Origin: Picosynechococcus sp. PCC 7002
GTDB lineage: Bacteria; Cyanobacteriota; Cyanobacteriia; Cyanobacteriales; MRBY01
Assembly (NCBI RefSeq): GCF_963860125.1
Contig: NZ_CAWLFA010000001.1
Coordinates: 62,001 to 126,000, forward strand
Direction of reading: 5' to 3'
Length of the DNA: 64,000 bases
Part shown: piece after piece, positions 42,356 through 51,547 of the stretch
How positions within the stretch are numbered: the first letter of the stretch is position 1
Layout of the letters: the number at the start of each line of letters is the position of its first letter
The notes under the pieces: model-generated
Told to the model about the DNA's origin: nothing
Seen by the model: the letters and a program-made list of their open reading frames with translations, nothing else
Database searches by the model: none
Position numbers and translations under genes: made by a program

Positions 42356-43300
42356 CTAGGAAAAATCCCCCAGAATTTTCACTTCGGGTTTCAGTAAAAC
42401 CTGCCAGCTCTGCTCCACCTGGGCTTGGACGTGTTGAATTAGCTGAAAAATATCCATGGCCTTCGCCCCACCACAATTGACAATAAAATTAGCATGGCGT
42501 TCGGCTACCTGGGCTCCGCCAATTTGATACCCTTTCAATCCTGTTTGTTCAATTAAATGGCCCGCCGCCTGGGGATAGGGATTGCGGAAAACACTGCCAC
42601 AACTGGGCAAATGGTAGGGCTGGGTGGATTTGCGCATCCGAAGATTCCGATTGGTTTCCGCCCGTACCGCTGCTTTATCAAAACCGGGTTCTAGTTGAAA
42701 AGCCGCTTCTAGAACCAGGTGATCGCTCCCTTGGAGATTAGACGTGCGGTAACGGTAATCGAGATCCGTTGGTTGGAGTTGATGGATTGTCCCGTCGGGA
42801 TTGAGTACCTTGAGCCACAACAACTGATCGGCGACACAGCCCTGGTGAGCGCCGGCATTCATCACTACACTCCCGCCAACACTCCCCGGAATGCCCACGG
42901 CCCACTCCAAACCTTTCCAACCCCGTTTCGCCGCATTCCAAGCAAGGCGAGCAATGGGTTCTCCTGCACTTGCCACGAGAATGCCGTCGTCTTCTTGGGC
43001 ATGGTAATAGCGCAATTTTTTGGTGTTGATGGTGAGACCAGGAATGCCTTTGTCACTAATCAAAAGGTTAGAACCGGCCCCCAGAATAGTGAGGGGAAAT
43101 CCTGATAAATGCTTGAGATACCATTCAAAACAAGCTTCTGTTTCCGCCAGATTGCTGGGTTCTGCATAAAATTCTGCCTGTCCCCCAACCCGAAAGGAGG
43201 TGTAGTGAGCCAAGGGAACTTGGGCTTGAATCAGGCTAGTGCCGTCGCCGAGGGTTGTCGCAGGAGCAGCAATCTGGGAACGGGAGGGGGAGCAAACCAT
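42356..43300 (-). CDS. murB: UDP-N-acetylenolpyruvoylglucosamine reductase
   Basis: A 314-residue flavoenzyme that reduces UDP-GlcNAc-enolpyruvate to UDP-MurNAc. FAD-binding segments TSFRVGGQAEFYAEP and LGAGSNLLI, then VVMNAGAHQGCV, the catalytic serine in HLPSCGSVFRNP, and a C-terminal HANFIVNCGGAKAMDI are present, including the shorter loop of type II MurB. It follows murC by 39 nt on the same strand, as in most cyanobacteria. Confidence 0.97.
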   Translation of the reverse strand: MVCSPSRSQIAAPATTLGDGTSLIQAQVPLAHYTSFRVGGQAEFYAEPSNLAETEACFEWYLKHLSGFPLTILGAGSNLLISDKGIPGLTINTKKLRYYHAQEDDGILVASAGEPIARLAWNAAKRGWKGLEWAVGIPGSVGGSVVMNAGAHQGCVADQLLWLKVLNPDGTIHQLQPTDLDYRYRTSNLQGSDHLVLEAAFQLEPGFDKAAVRAETNRNLRMRKSTQPYHLPSCGSVFRNPYPQAAGHLIEQTGLKGYQIGGAQVAERHANFIVNCGGAKAMDIFQLIQHVQAQVEQSWQVLLKPEVKILGDFS

Positions 43301-43339
43301 GGCGTATTTCCGGGTCTAGGGGGCAAAGGACAAAAGCGC

Positions 43340-44806
43340 TTAGTCTGGGGCAGAACATTGGGTCAACGGCGCTTGGGGCAGCGCAGGGTCGCCATTGGCA
43401 GACAGTTGAGCCAAGAGGCTTGGGATAGTTTGGTTGAGATTCCCGGCTCCCAGAAGCAGTACCAGATCCCCCGTTTGCAGTTGCGGTGCTAACCATGTGG
43501 GTAGGCTTTGGAGGTCTGGGTAATAGGCAACGTCACCATCTTGTTGATGGGCGATCGCCTGCTGTAGGGCTTCACCTGTAAGGTTATCTACATTTTTCTC
43601 CCCGGCGCTATAAATATCAGTAATTATGGTCACATCTGCGTTTTTGAAAGCTTTTGCAAATTCATCGAAGAAAGCTTGGGTACGGCTATACCGATGGGGT
43701 TGAAAAATGGCCACAACGCGTCGCCCTTGACCAGCCCGGAGTCGAGCTGCCTGGAGGGTCACTTCGATTTCACTAGGGTGGTGGGCATAGTCATCAATGA
43801 GGGTAATACCCTGGTATTGACCGCGAATTTCAAACCGTCGTTTTGCCCCTTGAAAAGAAGCTAAAGCTTCGGCAATGGGCTCGAAGGGGACACCGCAACA
43901 CCGGGCGGCGGCGATCGCCCCTAGGGCATTACTCAGGTTGTGGGCACCCAGCAGGGCTAAATTAATTTCCCCAAGGCGATCGCCCCGTTCCCAAATGGTT
44001 GCCTGGGTCGAGGTGGCACCGTAGTGAATATCCGTCGCCCAATAATCAGCTTGTTCAAGATTCTGTAACCCATAGCCCACCTGATAGGGCACGACCCCCG
44101 TGGCGATGGTGGGACAGTCCACGCAAGCAATCAGGCGATCGCACTGCTGGGCAAAGGTTTGAAAAATTTCTACCACCTGATCCAGCGATTGATAATGATC
44201 CGGGTGATCCAATTCAATGTTTGTGACAACCCCTAACTGGGGACGGAGCTTTACCAATGTGCCGTCCGATTCGTCGGCCTCAGCTACCAAATAATTGCCC
44301 TGGCCGAGGCGAGCATTGCCATCCCAAGCATCCACTTCGCCCCCGACAATGATAGTCGGGTCAACGCCGGCCACCAGGAAAATATAGCCGATTAAACTAC
44401 TGGTCGTTGTTTTGCCGTGGGTTCCCCCTACCGCCACACTGTCATATTCGGCGACGAGGGCAGACAAAACATCAGACCGATGAAAAATGTGACAGCCTAG
44501 GGACTGGGCCGCTTGAAATTCTGGATTTTCTTGACCAATGGCCGTTGAGCAAATGACCTGGGGTAAACCATTGTGCTGTTCAATGGCATCGGACTCTCCT
44601 CCAAAGGCCTGTAAATTTTCTTTGACTTGCTGACTGAAAATATGGGCACCCACTGCCGCCAAGCGTTCTGTAATGTGACTGGTGCGTTGGTCAGAGCCAG
44701 AGACGGGTAATTTTTTCTGGGCCAAGACATAGGCAAGGGCAGACATCCCAATCCCGCCAATGCCAATGAAATGGAATGGCTTTCCGTTTAGATCTACTGC
44801 TTTCAA
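43340..44806 (-). CDS. murC: UDP-N-acetylmuramate--L-alanine ligase
   Basis: A 488-residue Mur ligase adding L-Ala to UDP-MurNAc. It shows HFIGIGGIGMSALAYVL (nucleotide-binding fold), THGKTTTSSLIGYI (ATP loop), and EADESDGTLV in the central domain. The start is TTG at 44806: an in-frame TGA lies five codons upstream, the first internal Met is inside the glycine motif, and GGGGAGGG provides an ideal ribosome site. A short hairpin (TCTATCG/CGATAGA) lies in the leader. murB follows 39 nt downstream. Confidence 0.97.
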   Translation of the reverse strand: MKAVDLNGKPFHFIGIGGIGMSALAYVLAQKKLPVSGSDQRTSHITERLAAVGAHIFSQQVKENLQAFGGESDAIEQHNGLPQVICSTAIGQENPEFQAAQSLGCHIFHRSDVLSALVAEYDSVAVGGTHGKTTTSSLIGYIFLVAGVDPTIIVGGEVDAWDGNARLGQGNYLVAEADESDGTLVKLRPQLGVVTNIELDHPDHYQSLDQVVEIFQTFAQQCDRLIACVDCPTIATGVVPYQVGYGLQNLEQADYWATDIHYGATSTQATIWERGDRLGEINLALLGAHNLSNALGAIAAARCCGVPFEPIAEALASFQGAKRRFEIRGQYQGITLIDDYAHHPSEIEVTLQAARLRAGQGRRVVAIFQPHRYSRTQAFFDEFAKAFKNADVTIITDIYSAGEKNVDNLTGEALQQAIAHQQDGDVAYYPDLQSLPTWLAPQLQTGDLVLLLGAGNLNQTIPSLLAQLSANGDPALPQAPLTQCSAPD

Positions 44807-45107
44807 AGATCCCTCCCCTCACACGTTCTATCGCTGGTATGGGTAACGATAGATAACAGAACACATTTAAGTATGCAATATTACCGGACATTTACAAGTA
44901 AATCATTCCGCAGAAACATCCCTTGGGGCGATCGCCTTTTGGGGTCTAGCCAATCGATCTAGAGGCGTAGCACCGAAGTCTTAATTCCCAAATCAATTCG
45001 GCAGTTTCCCGAAATTCGGGGATCGAATTGTGCAGTCTTTGATATGATTGGGGTCATCAAATGAAAACTTTTATTGCAATTTAATCTTTAATAGAGGGCA
45101 AGACGCG
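44807..45107. other. Divergent intergenic region, murC / gap2
   Basis: About 300 nt with a HIP1 site near 44930, a hairpin in the murC leader (44828-44855), a perfect dyad CCCGAA-A-TTCGGG at 45008-45020, and a possible -10 TATGAT at 45043-45048 for gap2. No gene seen. Confidence 0.45.
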
Positions 45108-46124
45108 GTGATTAGAGTAGCGATTAATGGATTTGGACGTATTGGACGCAACTTCTTGAGATGTTGGGCTGGTCGCGAAAACAGCCAACTCCAAGTCGTT
45201 GGGATCAATGCGACCACCGATACCAAAAGTAATGCCCACATGCTTCGTTATGACACGATGCTGGGTAAATTTGATGGCGAAATCGATTATGACGCCAACT
45301 CTCTGACTGTCAACGGCAACGTAATCAAATGCTGTTCCGACAGAAACCCCCTCAACCTCCCTTGGAAAGAGTGGGGCGTCGATTTGGTGATCGAATCTAC
45401 CGGTGTATTCAACACCGAAGAAGGATCTTCTAAGCACATTACAGCTGGTGCACAAAAAGTATTGATCACAGCCCCTGGTAAAGGCGGCCATATCGGCACC
45501 TATGTAGTTGGTGTAAACGCCGATCAGTATGGCCACGACAAACAAAATGTCATCAGTAATGCCAGCTGTACCACCAACTGCCTCGCCCCCATTGTTAAAG
45601 TACTCAATGATCGTTTTGGGATCGTCAAAGGGACGATGACCACCGTCCACAGTTACACTGGCGACCAACGTATCCTCGACAACAGCCACCGGGATCTCCG
45701 TCGGGCGCGGGCAGCCGCAGAAAATATTGTGCCGACTTCTACTGGCGCAGCTAAAGCCGTTGCCTTAGTTATTCCCGAAATGAAGGGTAAGCTCAACGGG
45801 ATCGCCATGCGGGTACCGACTCCCAACGTCTCCGTAGTTGACCTGGTTGCCCAAGTAGCGAAGCCCACCATTGCTGAGGAAGTTAACCAAGTTCTGAAAG
45901 AAGCTTCTGAAACCTACATGAAAGGGATTTTGGCTTACACCGAAGAACCCCTCGTCTCCTGTGACTTCCGGGGAACTGATGTCTCTTCCACCATTGACGG
46001 TAGCCTCACCCTCGCCATGGACGGTGACCTAATTAAAGTTGTGGCTTGGTACGACAACGAGTGGGGTTATTCTCAACGGGTTGTTGACCTCGCAGAAATC
46101 GTTGCCCAAAATTGGCAAGGGTAA
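45108..46124 (+). CDS. gap2: Glyceraldehyde-3-phosphate dehydrogenase, Calvin-cycle type
   Basis: A 338-residue GAPDH of the Gap2 class (NAD(P)H-dependent, gluconeogenic and Calvin cycle direction in cyanobacteria). Motifs: IRVAINGFGRIGRNFLR, the catalytic cysteine in SNASCTTNCLAP, STGAAKAV and WYDNEWGYSQRV. It starts with GTG at 45108, with GAGGG 9 nt upstream; the 20 upstream codons are not part of the family. It contains no HIP1 site, unlike its neighbours. A bidirectional terminator follows. Confidence 0.97.
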   Translation: MIRVAINGFGRIGRNFLRCWAGRENSQLQVVGINATTDTKSNAHMLRYDTMLGKFDGEIDYDANSLTVNGNVIKCCSDRNPLNLPWKEWGVDLVIESTGVFNTEEGSSKHITAGAQKVLITAPGKGGHIGTYVVGVNADQYGHDKQNVISNASCTTNCLAPIVKVLNDRFGIVKGTMTTVHSYTGDQRILDNSHRDLRRARAAAENIVPTSTGAAKAVALVIPEMKGKLNGIAMRVPTPNVSVVDLVAQVAKPTIAEEVNQVLKEASETYMKGILAYTEEPLVSCDFRGTDVSSTIDGSLTLAMDGDLIKVVAWYDNEWGYSQRVVDLAEIVAQNWQG

Positions 46125-46218
46125 TTTTCCAAAACGATATGCGCCATGTCTGATCTGACATTGATGTTGAACTAGGATTTGATATTTAGTCAGGTAGGGC
46201 AAGTTACAAATCAATAGT

Positions 46219-46251
46219 AAAAAAAGGTGGTACGCAGCCACCTCTTTTTTT
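46219..46251. terminator. Bidirectional terminator between gap2 and the next gene
   Basis: AGGTGG pairs with CCACCT around TACGCAG, with seven A on the left and TCTTTTTTT on the right, so it can stop transcription from both convergent genes. Confidence 0.88.
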
Positions 46252-46256
46252 GCTAA

Positions 46257-46601
46257 CTAAACTTCGAATAAGTTTTCAAATTCATGGCGTAGGGCCTGAA
46301 GATTGGCAATGCGGGCCACCACCAAATAGGGTTCTTGGGGAGTATCGGGTAATTCCTGTTCACAACGGCGTACCACCGCTTCTTGTTTGAGCCAAAAGCG
46401 AACCATGGTTTCGACGACCTCGTCCCAATTCCAATGGGGCTTTTTGGGAATGGTGTCTAGGGCCTGGATAAAGCTATCTAAAGTACAACGATGGGCAGCG
46501 AGATAGGCTTTGGGACGCTGGGGGTCTAGTTCGTATTGCTGTTGGTAGTTAAAAAAAGTAAGCAGGGGGGTCACCCCAAGCAGATCGAAAGCGTAAGTCA
46601 T
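46257..46601 (-). CDS. Conserved hypothetical protein
   Basis: A 114-residue helical protein I cannot name: TYAFDLLGVTPLLTFFNYQQ, a Tyr/Arg-rich middle, NWDEVVETMVRFWLKQEAVV and a Leu/Arg-rich C-terminal helix. No signal peptide. I use the ATG at 46601 because the 31-codon extension to 46694 has no matching character. The gene is closed by the bidirectional terminator 6 nt after its stop. Confidence 0.55.
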   Translation of the reverse strand: MTYAFDLLGVTPLLTFFNYQQQYELDPQRPKAYLAAHRCTLDSFIQALDTIPKKPHWNWDEVVETMVRFWLKQEAVVRRCEQELPDTPQEPYLVVARIANLQALRHEFENLFEV

Positions 46602-46851
46602 TTTTTTGCACACTCCAAACGCATAACCAGGGGAAAAGTCAGTCCACAGCATCCTCAGGCTGGGACTGTCCCGTACATTAGAGGCGATCGCCACAGAATA
46701 GGACAGTGGGAGGGAGAGCGCTCGTCCCTACGGTCGAGGTATAGGGACTGTTACTGATCTAGTTTAAGGAAAATTCCCCCTAAAAGGGTTATCTGCAAAC
46801 TTTTTGCAATATTTAGCAGTTTCTAGAGGAGAGTGCTAATTTTGGACTGAT

Positions 46852-47724
46852 TTACAAGTATTTGTTGAGCAATAAGGCAAGTTTCTCCTTGGTGCTAGCT
46901 GGGACTTGGTCGAGGGGAGTGAGAATCGCATATTTAAGGGCATCATGGGCAGCGGACTGGGGAGGATTTGCCGCTAGTTTTTCGACGACAGCCCGGATCA
47001 CTTTTTGGGCATTGGTAGCATTTTTGTGGAGATTGCCAATGACCATTTCAACGGTGACACTGTCATGGTCGGGGTGCCAACAGTCGTAATCGGTCACGAG
47101 GGCGAGGGTTGCATAGGCGATTTCTGCTTCCCGGGCCAGTTTTGCTTCCTGAAGGTTGGTCATGCCAATGATGCTGGCGCCCCAACTGCGGTAGAGATTG
47201 GATTCGGCTTTAGTAGAAAAGGCCGGGCCTTCCATGCAGACATAGGTGCCGCTCCGGTGGAGATCAACGCCTTCTAAATTTAAGGATGCCACTGCATCAC
47301 CGAGGATCTTCGCCAACTGAGGGCAAATGGGGTCGCCGAAGGCAATGTGGGCAACGATCCCGTCTCCAAAAAATGTGTCAGTGCGGTGACGGGTGCGGTC
47401 AATAAATTGATCGGGAATGACCATGTCCACGGGTTTGATATGACCCTGGAGAGAACCCACAGCCGAGGCAGAAATAATGTATTCAACGCCGAGGGATTTG
47501 AGGGCGTAGATATTCGCTTGGAACGGAAGCTCTGTGGGGAGGAGATGGTGGTGGCGGCCATGGCGGGGGAGGAAGACAACAGGGGTGCCGTCGAGGGTGC
47601 CGCTGATGAGGCGATCGCTTGGAGCACCGAAGGGAGTTTCAATGGTAATTTCTTCGATGTCTTGGAGGGCGTCCATTTTGTAGAGACCGCTACCGCCGAT
47701 GATGCCAATTTTGATGTCTGCCAT
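46852..47724 (-). CDS. mtnP: S-methyl-5'-thioadenosine phosphorylase
   Basis: A 290-residue type II nucleoside phosphorylase that cleaves methylthioadenosine in methionine salvage. The N-terminal IKIGIIGGSGLYKM, FLPRHGRHHHLLPTELPFQA, SASAVGSLQ and CMEGPAFSTKAE are family motifs. Length is normal. Other salvage genes are not in the window. It is divergent from the peroxiredoxin gene with a 70-nt gap. Confidence 0.93.
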   Translation of the reverse strand: MADIKIGIIGGSGLYKMDALQDIEEITIETPFGAPSDRLISGTLDGTPVVFLPRHGRHHHLLPTELPFQANIYALKSLGVEYIISASAVGSLQGHIKPVDMVIPDQFIDRTRHRTDTFFGDGIVAHIAFGDPICPQLAKILGDAVASLNLEGVDLHRSGTYVCMEGPAFSTKAESNLYRSWGASIIGMTNLQEAKLAREAEIAYATLALVTDYDCWHPDHDSVTVEMVIGNLHKNATNAQKVIRAVVEKLAANPPQSAAHDALKYAILTPLDQVPASTKEKLALLLNKYL

Positions 47725-47794
47725 GGTGACTCGCTGTTAGATTTGCCTTGATTTGCTACAACATTATCTTGTATCAAAACCTGCTTTAAATTCC

Positions 47795-48373
47795 ATGTTG
47801 CAATTTTTTCGGACGATTCTCATTACTGTGGTGGCGATCGCCTTTATGTGGTTCCCCGGTGAGGCGGCGATCGCCCTGGGTGGCCCCCAGCCCGAACTCA
47901 ACCAACTCGCCCCAGAATTCACCCTTTTGGGCAATGACGGCGAGGGGAAGATTCAAGAATTTTCTCTCCAAGACTACCGAGGCCAATGGGTCGTACTCTA
48001 CTTTTATCCCCAGGATTTCACCCCTGGCTGTACCCTCGAAGCCCGCCGTTTCCAACAGGATCTTCCCAAATACCTGGAGCGTAATGTACAAGTCCTGGGG
48101 GTCAGCGTTGACGATGTCGATTCCCACGAAGCGTTCTGTGATGCCGAAGGCTTAAAGTTTCCCCTCCTGGCCGATAGCACCGGGGATGTGAGTAAACAAT
48201 ATGGCTCCTACCTGACGGGCTATTCCCTACGCCATACCTACCTCATTGATCCAGAAGGTATTTTGCGCAAAATTTATCTAGGGGTAAATCCCGCGATCCA
48301 TAGCCAAGAAGTCCTTACAGACCTTGATTCTCTGATGGCAAATTCCTCAGCCCAGCTTCCCCCGATGGGTTAA
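47795..48373 (+). CDS. Exported peroxiredoxin, BCP/PrxQ type
   Basis: A 192-residue peroxiredoxin with an N-terminal signal or anchor (LQFFRTILITVVAIAFMWF, then AAIA). The peroxidatic cysteine is in DFTPGCTLEA. The second cysteine expected at +5 in PrxQ is absent; another Cys occurs in HEAFCDAEGL, which may or may not resolve. By family it reduces peroxides with thioredoxin. The signal suggests the periplasm or thylakoid lumen. I start it at the ATG at 47795. Confidence 0.88.
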   Translation: MLQFFRTILITVVAIAFMWFPGEAAIALGGPQPELNQLAPEFTLLGNDGEGKIQEFSLQDYRGQWVVLYFYPQDFTPGCTLEARRFQQDLPKYLERNVQVLGVSVDDVDSHEAFCDAEGLKFPLLADSTGDVSKQYGSYLTGYSLRHTYLIDPEGILRKIYLGVNPAIHSQEVLTDLDSLMANSSAQLPPMG

Positions 48374-48429
48374 AATCGACAACGATTGTAAAGTTTGTCC
48401 ACACCGTTGTTTTAAAAGAAGATTCCTCC

Positions 48430-49740
48430 ATGATTCACGATATTTTCATGCCCGCCCTCAGCTCTACGATGACCGAAGGTAAAATCGTTTCTTGGACTAA
48501 GTCCCCGGGAGATAAAGTCGCTAAAGGTGAAACCGTTGTCGTGGTGGAATCTGACAAAGCCGATATGGACGTTGAGTCTTTTAACGAAGGGTTTCTCGCG
48601 GCGATTATCGTTGATGCAGGGGAAGAGGCACCAGTGGGTTCGGCGATCGCCCTCATCGCTGAAACCGAAGCAGAAATTCCAGAGGCCAAACAAAAAGCCG
48701 CGACTCTGAAAGGGGGTAGTAGTGCTCCTGCTGCTAATCCTGCGCCTGCACCCGCCCCTGCGGCACCTAGTCCAGAACCGGCTCCCGTTGTGGCAGCCCC
48801 GGCGCCTACACCTGCGGCACCGACTCCCGCACCAGTGGTCAACGATGGCAGAATTATTGCTTCTCCGAGGGCGAAAAAACTCGCCAAAGAATTTGGTGTT
48901 GATCTTAAAACAGTGCCTGGTTCTGGCCCCCACGGTCGAATTGTCGCCGAAGATGTCGAAAAAGCCGCTGGTAAAGCACCTACTATTGCCCCTGCTGCCG
49001 TATCAACTCCAGCGCCGACAACCAGTAAGCCTGCCGCCCCAGCGCCAGCTCCCGTCGCTGTCACTCCTGGTGAAGTTGTCCCGCTGAATACGTTGCAACA
49101 GGCGGTTGTGCGGAATATGAATGCCAGCCTGAATGTACCCACCTTCCATGTGTCCTATGACATCACGACCGATGCCCTAGATGCCCTCTACAAGCAAATT
49201 AAGAGTAAGGGCGTCACCATGACAGGTCTATTGGCGAAGGCCGTGGCTGTGACCCTCCAGAAACATCCAGTAGTTAATGCCAGCTTTGGGGATAATGCGA
49301 TCCAATACAGCAGTGGTATTAATGTGGCGGTGGCCGTTGCGATGCCCGACGGCGGCCTGATTACCCCTGTGCTGCAAAATGCCGATCAAATGGATATCTA
49401 TTCCCTTTCCCGCAAGTGGAAAGATTTGGTAGACCGGGCGCGCCTCAAGCAACTGCAGCCCGATGAGTACAGCACTGGCACCTTTACCCTCTCTAACCTA
49501 GGGATGTTTGGGGTCAGCAGTTTTGATGCGATTTTGCCCCCTGGTCAAGGTTCTATTTTGGCGATTGGGGGTGCTCAACCTAAAGTCGTTGCGACGCCCG
49601 ACGGTTTATTTGGTGTGAAAAAACAAATGACCGTCAATATCACCTGCGACCACCGCATTATTTATGGTGCCGATGCGGCAGCATTCCTTAAGGATTTAGC
49701 TGACTTGATTGAAAATAACACGCACAGTCTGACCCTTTAG
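48430..49740 (+). CDS. Pyruvate dehydrogenase E2 (dihydrolipoamide acetyltransferase)
   Basis: A 436-residue E2. One lipoyl domain opens with IFMPALSSTMTEGKIVSW, with the modified lysine in ESDKADMDVES. An Ala/Pro linker leads to the E3-binding domain (SPRAKKLAKEFGVDLKTVP), a second Ala/Pro linker, and the catalytic acyltransferase core with GGAQPKVV and the active His in CDHRIIYGADAA. It moves acetyl groups from E1 to CoA. E1 and E3 genes are elsewhere, typical of cyanobacteria. A clear terminator follows 59 nt downstream. Confidence 0.95.
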   Translation: MIHDIFMPALSSTMTEGKIVSWTKSPGDKVAKGETVVVVESDKADMDVESFNEGFLAAIIVDAGEEAPVGSAIALIAETEAEIPEAKQKAATLKGGSSAPAANPAPAPAPAAPSPEPAPVVAAPAPTPAAPTPAPVVNDGRIIASPRAKKLAKEFGVDLKTVPGSGPHGRIVAEDVEKAAGKAPTIAPAAVSTPAPTTSKPAAPAPAPVAVTPGEVVPLNTLQQAVVRNMNASLNVPTFHVSYDITTDALDALYKQIKSKGVTMTGLLAKAVAVTLQKHPVVNASFGDNAIQYSSGINVAVAVAMPDGGLITPVLQNADQMDIYSLSRKWKDLVDRARLKQLQPDEYSTGTFTLSNLGMFGVSSFDAILPPGQGSILAIGGAQPKVVATPDGLFGVKKQMTVNITCDHRIIYGADAAAFLKDLADLIENNTHSLTL

Positions 49741-49798
49741 GTTCATCTCGTTGCTCCTTGGGATTTTCCTCAAATATGCAATAAATCATGATCTATGG

Positions 49799-49821
49799 CT
49801 CCCCGGTCTGGGGAGTTTTTT
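49799..49821 (+). terminator. Intrinsic terminator of the E2 gene
   Basis: CTCCCC pairs with GGGGAG around GGTCT, followed by six T. Confidence 0.92.
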
Positions 49822-49857
49822 GTGTCGAAACCGGAGGCGATCGCTTTTAGAGACAAT

Positions 49858-49886
49858 AAAAAAGACAACCTCATTATGGTTGTCTT
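49858..49886 (-). terminator. Intrinsic terminator of psbV
   Basis: On the minus strand AAGACAACC pairs perfectly with GGTTGTCTT around a 7-nt loop, followed by a T-rich tract (TTTTTTATT). Confidence 0.85.
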
Positions 49887-49949
49887 CGGTACTTCATTTT
49901 GCGAATTTTAGATAAAAAGACGATTTAAATAAAGTCGATCAATCGTGTT

Positions 49950-50462
49950 TTAGTTAACGGTTTTACCACCACCCCAAGCAACACCACGCACCTGGGCTTG
50001 AACGAGGACATAACCGGAAACATTTTGCAGATCCTCTTCGTTGAGGTTACGCATGCTACTCCAGATGTCGGCACGGACGGTATTGGGGTGTAACTGAGAT
50101 AGGTCTAATTCACCATCGTAGGAGGTGGGATTTTTGAGATAGTCCACCATGGCCAGGATATTATCGCGGCGGGGTTCTGCCCCTTCTAGATCGACTAGAG
50201 AAAGGGTTACGTTGGGGTTGCTCTTTGTCCGGCCGCTGTTGTGGCAGGTGGAACAGGTGTTGATAAAGATCCGCTCTCCTTTGGCAACCTGCTGGTCACT
50301 GAGGACGACCGTTTCGGTTTCATTGAGGTTGACGGTGCGGTCTACTTCCCGGAGGGCGGTGGCATTGGCAGCGCCGACATTGAGTTGCCAAAATAGTAAA
50401 ACGAATGCGCTAATCCCGAAAATAAATTTTTTGAGTGGGTCGATCCCCAGAATTTTATTCAT
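49950..50462 (-). CDS. psbV: Photosystem II cytochrome c550
   Basis: A 170-residue c-type cytochrome of the oxygen-evolving side of photosystem II. A lumenal signal covers residues 1-34 (FIFGISAFVLLFWQLNVGAA). The haem site is CSTCH (C70, C73, H74) and the second axial ligand is the His in QLHPN (H125). The NPTSYDGE block and a WGGGK end match PsbV. I start at the ATG at 50462, which has GAGG 6 nt upstream. Some parts (EGAEPRRDN, WGGGKTVN ending) depart from the usual PsbV, so a PsbV2-like paralogue is an alternative. Confidence 0.85.
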   Translation of the reverse strand: MNKILGIDPLKKFIFGISAFVLLFWQLNVGAANATALREVDRTVNLNETETVVLSDQQVAKGERIFINTCSTCHNSGRTKSNPNVTLSLVDLEGAEPRRDNILAMVDYLKNPTSYDGELDLSQLHPNTVRADIWSSMRNLNEEDLQNVSGYVLVQAQVRGVAWGGGKTVN

Positions 50463-50591
50463 GTTTTTCCTCAATACAGCAATAACGTAAATAAATCTAT
50501 CTCCACCTATTTAACTGTGAAGGCAGACCTACAGGCAAGAATTTATCAAGGCTGTAAGTAAATGTGCTTATCTTTGTTTATTTAAATTTGT

Positions 50592-50622
50592 GTTGCCAAC
50601 GGCACCAGTCAGCCAGGGCAAC
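50592..50622. promoter_or_regulatory. Hairpin element upstream of psbV
   Basis: GTTGCC and GGCAAC close an outer stem, with GGC/GCC as an inner stem separated by small bulges. It lies about 130 nt upstream of the psbV start in a 246-nt gap that holds no gene. Confidence 0.3.
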
Positions 50623-50708
50623 TAACCATACATATCATGCCATTGGGGTGAATTTTTCTTATAAATCCGTAAAGAACAGCAATATTTCGTGCTGCGTTTT
50701 ACTTTTTT

Positions 50709-51413
50709 TTAGGATCCACTCTGGAGAATTTGGGCGATCGCCGCTGCACATTGGGGATCGGTGCCAAAGGGTTGGCCAAGGTAAACGGTAATGTCGGGGT
50801 TAGTTTGAGAGAAGGTGCTGACCTGTGCGGCGATCGCCTTTGGGATTTTGCCAGAAAAAAGAAAATAGGGAACCAAGTGAATCGTTGTTGCGGTCGTCTC
50901 TTGGAGCTGTGCAAGTTTTTGGTCTAAAGAGGGTTCTGTGGCCCAGTAGGCGGTACTGGCGTTGAGGGCCTGGGCGAGCTTTTCGATTTCGGGATTCGCG
51001 CCGGTGCGACGGCTACCATGGGCAATCAAAATACGTTGGGCCGTAGAATTTTCGGCAAACTGTCGCTCTAGGAACGGGGCAAGACGGGCATCTTTACCGA
51101 GATAATCGAGTTGTTGAAACTTTACCTGAGGAAATTGGGCCTGCAGTTGGGCGATCGCCTCTGGGAGATCTTCCCGGACATGGACACCGGGCAAGAGAAA
51201 TAGAGGGAGAATTTGCACTTCAGCGGGTTCTGGGGCGTGATCCCGGAGGAACTGGGCGATCGCCGCCGTTAGGGACACCTCGCTACATTCTAAATAGGCC
51301 CCAAGCACCGGATGATCTACCTGGGCTTTCACCTGGGTCATCAGAGTTTGAAATTCCCGTCGATAACTGTCACTAAAACTGCCATGGACGACCACCACCG
51401 ATAACCGCTGCAT
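50709..51413 (-). CDS. Sirohydrochlorin chelatase (CbiX/SirB type)
   Basis: A 234-residue chelatase built from two similar CbiX halves. The first His is in VVVVHGSFSDSYR; LPLFLLPGVHVREDLP carries the second conserved His. A related strand IAHGSRRTGAN begins the second half. By family it inserts Fe into sirohydrochlorin to make sirohaem for nitrite and sulfite reductases, or Co for cobalamin. Metal choice cannot be told from sequence. It lies upstream of psbV on the same strand with a 246-nt gap. Confidence 0.88.
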   Translation of the reverse strand: MQRLSVVVVHGSFSDSYRREFQTLMTQVKAQVDHPVLGAYLECSEVSLTAAIAQFLRDHAPEPAEVQILPLFLLPGVHVREDLPEAIAQLQAQFPQVKFQQLDYLGKDARLAPFLERQFAENSTAQRILIAHGSRRTGANPEIEKLAQALNASTAYWATEPSLDQKLAQLQETTATTIHLVPYFLFSGKIPKAIAAQVSTFSQTNPDITVYLGQPFGTDPQCAAAIAQILQSGS

Positions 51414-51547
51414 GAATTTTTTGTCCCGTCTATTGTTTCTGTTTGGTGATTATAGAAAAGTTAGCGCCAAATTTCTGGGCCGTAGTTGTGGCGGGATTGG
51501 CTTCGGCGTAGGATAAAACGAAGAAAAACTGTGGGAGTCATTAAACT

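Noticed and set aside
45081..45689. 202-codon antisense frame over gap2
   Set aside because: It is the shadow of a strongly coding gene with no domain or ribosome site.
48435..49142. 235-codon antisense frame over the PDH E2 gene
   Set aside because: It mirrors the Ala/Pro-rich linkers and gives a low-complexity Ala/Gly protein; the sense frame has clear E2 motifs.
50564..50791. 75-codon frame upstream of psbV overlapping the sirB gene
   Set aside because: It runs antisense into sirB and contains no small photosystem subunit pattern.
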